A stretch of DNA of 64,000 nt from Misgurnus anguillicaudatus (taxonomy: Eukaryota; Chordata; Actinopteri; Cypriniformes; Cobitidae): NCBI RefSeq assembly GCF_027580225.2, contig NC_073352.2, positions 2,978,501-3,042,500 on the forward strand, in the 5' to 3' direction. Made by a program: the position numbers and the translations under genes. The stretch's first letter is position 1. The number at the start of each line of letters is the position of its first letter. This document shows, piece after piece, positions 56,347 to 64,000 of this stretch. Below the pieces are notes generated by a model. That model had not been told where the DNA came from and did not search any database. It saw only the letters and a list, made by a program, of their open reading frames with translations.

Positions 56347-57120
56347 TACTCTTTCCCCGCCAGCGTTTTAAAAAAAGTTGCCAGCCAGCGCCAGCATTTT
56401 TTTGTTTTTTACAAAAGTTTAATGCCTTCCAGAAAATGTTCTTCTTTAAATAAATATACATACATACTAGGGCTGCACGATAAATCGCATGTGTTTGTCA
56501 CGCACATCTCGTCAGTATTGCCGGTTCCTTGATTAGTATTAAATCCCCATCAGCTGTTTTCAGATGGAGCAGCTTACAGAGCTTAACAGAGCCGTAGTTC
56601 CCTGACAATCGGGGCAATTTCGCATTAATTATCGCGGACGTATCACCTGCGATATGTATGCGATATGGCCCAAATTGTCAGGCAACTACGGCTCTGTGCA
56701 GTTAATGTTGCGCCATCTGAAAACAGCTGATGGTGATTTAATACTAATCAAGGAACCGGCATTACTGACGTGATGCGCGTGGTATCGCATGCAATTTATC
56801 GTGCAGCCCTAATACATACAATATAAAATAAAAATCAGACCCTCTGCTTTGAAACTAATTTCATCCAACATTCATTTGTTATTTTTTTATCACCTCCCAA
56901 ATATGGGTAAGTTTCTTCAAAAATACAAACATTTGAGCAAAAATCTGAGATATTTCGTTTTTGTGAAGGACTTTTGAAACATACATGGAGTTTGAACTGG
57001 GTAAAAGCACCCCCTGGTGGATAATAGCGGAAATACAGATTGCTGGAAAAACTCGTCATTGGCAGGGATGCGTTTTCTCTTAATTGACAAGTTAACTCGT
57101 CAATGGCAGGGAAAGAGTTA
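56347..57120. mobile_element. TTAA-type element, family M2, with a nested insertion
   Basis: CTCTTTCCCCGCCAGCG at the left and CAATGGCAGGGAAAGAGTTA at the right are the family ends. TCCCAAATATGGGTAAGTTT and TTGACAAGTTAACTCGTCAA match the other M2 copies. It is interrupted at 56468-56811. Confidence 0.8.
56468..56811. mobile_element. hAT-type palindromic MITE, 344 bp
   Basis: The 8-bp duplication ATACATAC lies at 56460-56467 and 56812-56819. The termini TAGGGCTGCACGATAAATCG and the inverse TAGGGCTGCACGATAAATTG differ by one base. The interior is largely palindromic (GAGCCGTAGTT and AACTACGGCTC). Confidence 0.93.
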
Positions 57121-58585
57121 AAGAACGTTTACATTTTATCATTATGTGTGCTCCCTGGATATTTGTGTTGCTAACGCAATGGTCTACCAATCAGCTACAT
57201 GGGAATTACGAACAAAACGCAGTATTAACAGTTAGAATAAAATGCTTAATCATACATTTTTTAAAATCCATACTCTACACATGTATTAATTGTTAGTTAC
57301 AATATATGTATTTAAATAGAATATATGTTCTTTTCAGCAGGCAGGCAGACAGACAGACGTGCCTTTTTTCACACAATGCAGATCACTACTAAGGTCTCTT
57401 TGGATCAGAGTGAGAGGTCTATATTTTTGCCCCTAGATAATTACCCATCATGCATGAGAGCCTGCTTTGGGAAGTGCATATGTGTAATCCAAAAATAGAT
57501 TTAGCCTGAAAACAACCACAACAACAAAAAATAAACACAAAAAGTCTCTGTGACATTACAGGTCAGTGTATTATATTCCCAGCAAATTATAAGTAATCAT
57601 TTTTATATGTCAGGAAATGTCAATCATGCTATATATTTCATAACCCTCTGCTTCTCATGTCTTCACCAGGGGCGTCATCCACCATTTTTTTAAGGGAGCA
57701 CAGTGTGCACAGCTCACAGAAATGTGTGCCAAAGCAGACATTAAATAGAAATATTATAGAACATTCACAGTTTTTTCCTAGGCAGTCCCACTTACATTTC
57801 TATCAATCTGAGCCCCCTGCTTTCATGTAAAAACCACCAAAATAAATATGTTGATTAACTCTGTTCTGTTTAATGTTGCTCAATTGTTCTATTAATGCTA
57901 CAAAATTAATGTTTATTTTAAATACATAAAGTAGGCTATATAAACAATTAAAAGTACAAAAACGTGATTCATTAAAACAACAATCATGCTGAGATCTACA
58001 CTTTTCATTTATTTATAAAATTCTTTTTATTATCAATGTTCAAAAAATATTTTTCTTATGAAATTATAAGAGGACCGCAATTTTTTCACTAAATTGACCT
58101 CATGACCTCATTTGTGATCCCGCGCACCTATGAACTCTGCCTTAGTACCAAGATGAATCTAGAAATAAATAAAAATATAACGTTCAGACTGACACATTTT
58201 AAACCATACATTTTGTAAACAGTGGGGGCTAATTGCACATTATTACTGGGTTTCCAGTAATAATTATTACAAGTGTTCCTGACAACATTTTAATTCTTCA
58301 AATAACTAAATGCAGAAGCAAGGAGCCCGCGACTGTGCACAAATACTGATAACGTCTGCGACATCGCTGTTGCGTCTACCTGCGCTTGCTGCCTGAATGA
58401 AGCAACATGTAAAATGATCAAAATTCGAAACCCTATCAAACGGCGAAACATCTTACAAGTGATGCAGCACTGAACTGAGAATACTGTGCCTAAACAGATA
58501 CAGATTATTAGATGCTTCTTTGATTTGGGGTTGCATGCAAAGTTCATTTGGCTCAAAAACGGTTTGAATGGGCATGACGTCTCTG
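57120..58585. other. intronic DNA, nothing recognised
   Basis: AT-rich. The minus-strand frame 58290-58556 has no family signature. Confidence 0.45.
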
Positions 58586-58586
58586 G

Positions 58587-58716
58587 TCTCTACTGCCTGT
58601 ATTAATATGTACAGTATTTACTGTAAAGTTGCTTTTCAAATTTACATTCAAATTTATTTCTATAGCAATTTTCACAATTTTGCTAAATAAATACCTATAA
58701 ATACAGGCAGTAGAGA
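58587..58716. mobile_element. short MITE, about 130 bp
   Basis: GTCTCTACTGCCTGTAT at the left is exactly inverted as ATACAGGCAGTAGAGAC at the right. No ORF. Confidence 0.75.
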
Positions 58717-59114
58717 CAAATACAGAAACTTATGAAATATGTATAATACATTGATTCCGATTTAAGCAATATTAACAGTGAAATTAATTGTATGATAATA
58801 AATAGAACGTTATGTTCAGAGTGCTATTAAGCAAATATGCATATTAAAAAGTTCATAAAATCATGTCTGACTGCTGCTTTTTTCATAACCTTGTTTAAAA
58901 CCCATGCTCTTAAATGGTATTTAAATCTATTTATTTTTAAAAAGTAACAACGCAGTTTGTCATATACTAATTGCATAGATACACAAATAGAAATTAAGTA
59001 CACAAAAATGTTTTCTGTGTATACGAGCTCCTAAGCTTAATTTAATAAAAATCCATTTATAGTTGAGTGAATCTGTTAAGGACCAGTGAGACATGTAGGA
59101 TTGTCATGTCTTAT

Positions 59115-59557
59115 AGGAATAGTTCACCTAAAAATAAAAATTAGCCCATATTTTACTCACCCTCCAGCCATTCTAGATGTATAAGGCTGAACTCTAAGCC
59201 AACATTACAAAAACTCATTGCTTCACTTCAGAAGACATTTAGTAACTACATGGATTAGTTTTCAGAGATTGGTGTGTTTTTGCAGCTACAGTACAAAATG
59301 GGGTACCAGCCAATGCCATTACTATTTAGGCATTTAACAGGTGATGTGCCTTTATCCAAAACGACTTAAAATTATTTGGAAACAATAAAGCAAATTGTCA
59401 TGTAGAGGCAATAATACAAGAGCTAGTATAAAGCTGAAAAGAGCCAAGATCTTATTTAATATAACTCGTGACTGTGTTTGGCTGAAAGAAGAAAATCATA
59501 TACACCCAGGACTTAAATGTAAATAAAATATGGGTTCATTTTGGAGTGAACTATTCC
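59115..59557. mobile_element. MITE with GGAATAGTTCAC ends
   Basis: The left end GGAATAGTTCACCTAAAAAT and the right end, inverted GGAATAGTTCACTCCAAAAT, agree at 17 of 20 positions. It is related to the ends at 36982-37281. Confidence 0.78.
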
Positions 59558-59689
59558 ATTAAATTAAGATTTGTCTTTCCACCTAAAATGTGATGCTGAA
59601 TCTTCCACAAATAGTTAATAACTTTACAAAGCAAAACAGAACAAAAGCTAAACAAGAAACAACTTTTGAGCTATGGCACAAGACTTTTT

Positions 59690-60133
59690 AAGATGTTAAA
59701 TAAATATTTGGTGTCCCCAGAGCACATATGTGAAGTTTTTAGCTCAAAATACCATACAAATAATTTATTATAGTATGTTAAAATTGCCACTTTGTAGGTG
59801 TGTGCAAAAATGCAAAATGAGCTGATGAAATTCAAACACTGATCACAATGATGGTAGTTTGTTGCAATTAAAACTGAATTGTGCTTTTCTCTGCACTAAA
59901 TGGCAGTGCTGTGGTTGCAGATTAAGGGGTGGTATTATTATAATAAGAGCTCCTTATGACATCATAAGGAGAGCCAAATTTCAACTACTTATTTTTTCAT
60001 GTTTGTAGAGAATGGTTTACCAAAACTAAGTCATTGGGTTGATTTTTCACATTTTCTAGGTTGATAGAAGCACTGGGGACCCAATTATAGGACTTAAACA
60101 TGGAAAAAGTCAGATTTTCATGCCATGAGCCCT
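59690..60133 (-). mobile_element. M1 MITE, inverted copy
   Basis: On the minus strand it carries the M1 words (GTCCCCAGTGCTTCTATCAA, CCATGTTTAAGTCCTATAAT). TTAA is at 60134-60137. The other end lies near 59690 in diverged sequence. Confidence 0.78.
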
Positions 60134-60139
60134 TTAATA

Positions 60140-61200
60140 CTAATGTAGTGCTGCTGATGAATTGTTTGAAAGCTGGCACACATCACATTACTTCTGCTCA
60201 GGTGACCAGAAGAGAGCAGCTCTCTCTGTTTTGGAGCCATTCATAATGGTAAGAGCGTTCAGACCTGCCATTTCCCTGTGTATTACACATTATTCTGTAT
60301 TATTTATTGCACGAGCTACATTCTGAAACACACTAAACAGTTCCAGTATAAAAGCCATTAAGTGATGGGAGGGTCTTGTACTCTACAACCAGAGATAATC
60401 CATCATTAAAAGAAATAAATCTTTAGAATGTCTTTATTGTTTCTCAGAAAGGAATCACATAAAATGGAAAAATAAATGATACCCAGAACTCTCACATGAA
60501 CCTCAACAGTCTCCAGCAATAAAGATTATGCAGGAACATGATTAATCTAACAATGGCATCACCATTTTCACAAATTTCTGTAATTTACATGGTGATGATA
60601 ACAGTATCTTTATCAAAAACGGAGACTTCGAAACCCTTTTTTTTGCTTTTTTATTAACGCAGTGTTTTCTTCTCATGTATTTTTATTAAACAAACCTCAC
60701 ACAAAACTTTACACACACTGTCACATGGGTCATATTTTTATAATAGAATCTCAGTTTTTACAGTACTGAATAAAAGCATTGTCAACATTTTCTATTTCTA
60801 TAAACGTAAAAGTTCAATGGCAAGTCAGACAGCAGATTTTACTGACAGTTTGCATAGACATAGCATAGAAAGACAGCAAAGGAAATCAATGCCCCTTTTA
60901 TCTTTCTTAAAATTTTCAGCTACAGCCGTCCATTTAAGCTGCAATGGATGGCACATTGATTTTACATTGATGCCAAGTTTACACAACAAAGCAAGCAGAC
61001 AGCTTGTGTTTAGGTGATAATAGCTTGGCCAACAGGCAACCCTGATTGTCTTTTTGTTGTGTTGAAGCATAGAGACCTGTAACCACCATCTCTGTGGAAA
61101 ATCTGGACTTTTAGCCTCTCGACTGAACACTTTAACTTTACTGTACACATATCTGCAGCAGAGCCATAACTCATTTTCATTACATAAACATAAATAAATG
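60140..61200. other. intronic DNA, nothing recognised
   Basis: No repeat or exon is recognised. The overlapping frames 60817-61017 (plus) and 60825-61148 (minus) have no family signature. Confidence 0.45.
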
Positions 61201-61205
61201 CATTG

Positions 61206-61370
61206 TCAGAAAATAATTATATGTACCCCAGCTGTCTCTGGGGCTGTAACCTTTCAAAAAGTACAGTTTTGCACCTAAAGTGTTCATATTAGTACTTCAA
61301 AGATACATATATTGGTAGCATATTGGTATCTTAAAAGTATGATTTGTATGATTTACATTAGAGTCATCAA
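61206..61370. repeat. MITE fragment related to 15196-15390
   Basis: It shares TACCCCAGCTGTC, CTTTCAAAAAGTACAG and GCACCTAAAGTGTTCATATT with the earlier copy. Confidence 0.65.
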
Positions 61371-61397
61371 GTGTATGTAGTTTAATCATTACAGCTT

Positions 61398-61884
61398 TGT
61401 CACGGTAGGAAATCCTCTGTTTCCTCCGTGTCATGTGTGTGTGTATGTTTGTTTGTTCACTCACCTCTGCCATGTGCTCGTTTGATTAAGTGTTGTCACC
61501 TGTGTATGATTGCCTCGCTCCAGCTGATCCTCATCACCCATCAGCTACAAATACTCACCCTGTTCTCTCCCTGTTGTCAGATCCTCATTTCATGTTGCTG
61601 CATCACTTGGATTATCGTCTCTCGTCGTCGTGTTGGATTTGTGTTCGTGTTGTCGTCTCCGTGTGAGTGTTTGGTTTGTTCCTGGTTCTATCCACTGGCC
61701 ATCATCACACTCATCACCGACTTCACCATTCAACACTCTTCACACCACCGTAGACCTTTGTTCACCATTGCCAACATCCTGGACTCAGTCATTCACTCTG
61801 TTGTTTCATTATATTTACCATCATTATTAATAAAACTGTGTTGATCGTCTGCGCTTGCCTCCTCCACTTTATTGTATCATTACA
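61398..61884 (+). repeat. 5' LTR of the Sushi-like element
   Basis: It starts TGTCACGGTAGG and ends TATCATTACA. It is 487 bp long and CT-rich. AATAAA lies near 61828 within ATTAATAAAACTG. Confidence 0.82.
61546..61585 (+). promoter_or_regulatory. LTR TATA-like box and inferred RNA start
   Basis: TACAAATA at 61546-61553 is followed 30 nt after its first base by GTCAGATCCT (61576-61585), the exact reverse complement of AGGATCTGAC at 61887-61896. I infer that transcription starts at about 61576. Confidence 0.6.
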
Positions 61885-61897
61885 GAAGGATCTGACC
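61885..61897 (+). other. primer-binding site, self-priming type
   Basis: GAAGGATCTGACC directly follows the LTR. It lacks the TGG start of tRNA-primed sites but pairs for 10 nt with the inferred RNA 5' end at 61576-61585. Confidence 0.65.
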
Positions 61898-61900
61898 ATC

Positions 61901-62864
61901 ATGGAGGCAGCAGGCGATCGCTCCCCATCTCATCTAGAGGAGTTTTTGCAGAGAGCCGTGGGCCGTATGGATCGCCAGGACAAGGCGATAGATGAGATGG
62001 GTCGAGCCTTCCAAGCAATGGTGACGAAGGTTTCCGAGCTCGCCCTTCAGGCTCAACAACAACATCCATCGCCACCCATTGCGCCCCCCACGCCACCCAC
62101 ACCGCCGATTGCCACCGGGGGGTATTCCCCAGTCCGAACCACGCCTTCCGATTCCGGAGAAGTATGCGGGTGAGCCGAAATTTTGTCGATCATTTCTCTC
62201 TCATGGTTCTTTGCATTTCGCATTGCAGCCCCGCACGTTCACCACCGAGGAAGTGAAAGTGGCGTTCGTGCTCTCCTTGCTCACGGGGAAGGCTGCCCTC
62301 TGGGGGACGGCGGTGTGGGAGAACCACGACAGCTGCTGTTCTTCGTTCCACGCCCTCTCGGAGGAGATGAAACGGGTCTTCGACCGCTCCGTCGCCGGGA
62401 GAGAGGCGGCCAGACTGTTAGCGGACCTACGTCAGGAAGAGAGGTCCGTATCTGATTACTCCATCGAGTTCCGCACCCTGGCGGCGGAGTGTAAGTGGAA
62501 CGAAGAGGCACAGTGGGATCATTTCCTGCATGGGTTGGCTGACCGCATCCAACAGGAGATTCGAGCTGTGGAACTTCCATCTTCACTCAATGGATTAATC
62601 GATCTCACTATCCGTATTGACAACCGGCTAGACCAAGCCGCCAGACGGAGGGGGAGAACCACTCGCACAACCAGTCCCGAGGTTCAGCATCGGCGGCCAG
62701 AGGTTGCGGTCAGCCCACCTGGAGATCTGGAACCCATGCAGGTGGGGCGAGCTCGGCTCTCCCGGGAGGAGAGGAACAGGCGGAGATCCCATGGACTGTG
62801 TTTATACTGTGGCAGTCCAGAACATCACATCCAGCGCTGCCCAGTAAAAGATCAAGCCCGATAG
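61901..62864 (+). pseudogene. Sushi-like gag with one frameshift
   Basis: The start MEAAGDRSPSHLEEFLQRAV at 61901 lies 4 nt after the binding site. This frame runs to 62173 but leaves the gag wording near a run of six G at 62117-62122. The continuation in another frame (from about 62123) reads RLPIPEKYAGEPKFCRSF, VAFVLSLLTGKAALWGTAVW and RFDRSVAG-like capsid segments. It ends in a CCHC zinc knuckle ([14 protein letters not shown]) near 62800. The capsid wording is that of Sushi-ichi and the derived mammalian RTL/PEG10 proteins. A single-base indel in the G run explains the break. The zinc knuckle would bind the element RNA. Confidence 0.85.
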
Positions 62865-64000
62865 TAAATCTGAGGCTACTATCGGGTGGGATCTCTGCCA
62901 GGAAGACCTCATCTACATCGACACTCCTTCCGGTGAGACTACGGTGGTCTACTCACACACTGGATCAACACGCTTTGGTGGATTCTGGGGCCGAGGGCAG
63001 TTTCATGGACTTTAATTTCGCATGTAAGACCAAGATTCCTCTCACCTCTCTCAAACACCCCATTGCACCTTTTGCACTTGATGGACACAAGTTTCCAGTC
63101 ATCACTCAGACCACCATTCCTGTTTCACTCATCACATCTGGTAACCATACGGAGAAGATTTCATTCCTCATCACAGACTCACCTCAGACTCCCATTGTTC
63201 TCGGTCACACTTGGCTCCATAAACACAACCCCAGGATCGATTGGCGTCTCGGATCTGTGGTTAGCTGGAGCGAGGAGTGTCATTTGTCTTGTCTTTTGTC
63301 TGCTGGTGTTAATGTTTCTGAGTCTGTGTTTCAGGGGGAAGCAGTGGATTTGACTAACGTGCCCGCGGAGTACCACGACCTGAAGGAGGTGTTCAGTAAG
63401 TCGCGGGCTGATTCTCTTCCTCCTCATCGTCCCTATGACTGTGCGATAGAGTTATTGCCAGGTACCTCTCCGCCTAAGGGCAAGTTATATTCCTTGTCTA
63501 TTCCAGAGACGGCGGCCATGGAGAAATATATATCCAGTTCTCTAGCAACGGGGTTCATTCGCCCTTCCTCTTCTCCAGCGGGGGCGGGGTTCTTTTTTGT
63601 GGGAAAGAAGGACGGATCTCTGCGACCTTGTATTGACTACCGAGGGTTGAACAACATAACGGTAAAGAATACTTATCCTTTGCCGCTTATGTCTTCAGCT
63701 TTTGAGAGGTTGCAGGGAGCGGCCGTTTTCACTAAATTGGACTTACGTAACGCTTATCATTTGGTCCGCATTAGGGAGGGGGACGAATGGAAGACTGCTT
63801 TTAACACCCCTCGTGGCCATTTTGAGTACTGCGTGATGCCTTTCGGTCTATCTAACTCGCCGGCAGTCTTCCAAGCACTCGTTAATGACGTGTTGCGAGA
63901 CATGGTCGATCAGTTCATATATGTTTACCTGGATGACATATTGATTTTTTCTTCGTCTCTCCAGGAACATGTGCAACACGTACGACGAGTGCTTCTGCGG
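62864..64000 (+). CDS. pol (protease and reverse transcriptase), runs off the window
   Basis: The frame is -1 relative to gag and stays open from the overlap to 64000. An aspartic protease motif [11 protein letters not shown] lies at about 62972, with the C-terminal part [15 protein letters not shown] near 63190. Reverse transcriptase blocks follow: [60 protein letters not shown] and the active site [11 protein letters not shown] (aspartates at 63932-63937). No stop or frameshift was seen in this part, so the copy may be young. RNase H and integrase lie outside the window. Confidence 0.92.

Larger units (their letters stand above)
19731..64000 (-). other. il1rapl2: il1rapl2 upstream intron (inferred extent)
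   Basis: The Ig1 exon opens with two bases of a split codon, so at least one coding exon lies upstream on the minus strand, at higher coordinates. I could not recognise it within this window. The region is therefore most simply a single long intron loaded with transposons, possibly continuing past 64000. Confidence 0.5.
61398..64000 (+). mobile_element. Sushi-like Ty3/gypsy LTR retrotransposon, left part
   Basis: The 5' LTR is 61398-61884, followed by a self-priming-type binding site, gag (61901-62864, one frameshift), then protease and reverse transcriptase up to the window edge. The RT active site is intact. The remaining RT/RNase H, integrase and 3' LTR must lie beyond 64000. Confidence 0.9.

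Noticed and set aside
60817..61148. Overlapping ORFs on both strands
   Set aside because: No family signature or splice context; chance frames in intronic DNA.

Overview
The window is vertebrate nuclear DNA, most likely from a cyprinid-type teleost. The only host gene I can support is il1rapl2 (interleukin-1 receptor accessory protein-like 2) on the minus strand. Three of its coding exons are visible: the first Ig domain (19457-19730) and the two halves of the second Ig domain (1237-1423 and 659-812). All three have consensus splice sites, and their codon phases join exactly. The rest of the window is intron or upstream sequence of this large gene: a 424-bp intron, an 18-kb intron, and about 44 kb upstream of the Ig1 exon in which I could not find the signal-peptide exon.

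Nearly everything else recognisable is transposable elements, many with exact boundaries. From left to right these are: TTAA-bounded MITEs and foldback elements (3661-3885, 5169-5840, 9876-10333, 16008-16572, 33922-34348, 36484-36967 and others); a solo LTR with a 5-bp duplication (6316-6934); THAP-domain relics (2221-2400, 7540-7745, 15715-15975); an LTR-like segment next to a 65-bp tandem array (17401-18740); SINEs (about 20200 and 54562); three foldback types that share one core (2560-3315, 26727-27497, 46948-47464); a DIRS-type RT/RNase H fragment (29890-31350) and a deleted DIRS element with inverted termini (41590-43515); an L2/CR1-like LINE fragment (34440-36300); Tc1/mariner copies (39410-39925, 53348-54548); a hAT-type element (45142-46828); a second solo LTR (47757-48053); and a nested stack at 48324-51730.

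The most interesting region is 48350-50828 considered together with 61398-64000. The first is a young 2.5-kb LTR element with almost identical LTRs. It carries a gag-like ORF and a repeat-built proline-rich ORF but no pol. The second is the left part of a Sushi-like Ty3/gypsy element with gag, protease and reverse transcriptase, and it runs off the window. In both, 10 nt just inside the 5' LTR are perfectly complementary to 10 nt of the LTR that begin 30 nt after a TATA-like box, yet the two sequences are different. This is the expected signature of Tf1/sushi-type self-primed reverse transcription, and the pairing is kept although the sequence is not. Two further 3' fragments (7811-9167 and 39925-40590) have the same proline-rich ORF, polypurine tract and LTR order, so a family of gag-only, pol-less LTR elements appears to be present.

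No rRNA, CRISPR array, operon or intact tRNA gene was seen. Stretches listed as having nothing recognisable are AT-rich intronic DNA.
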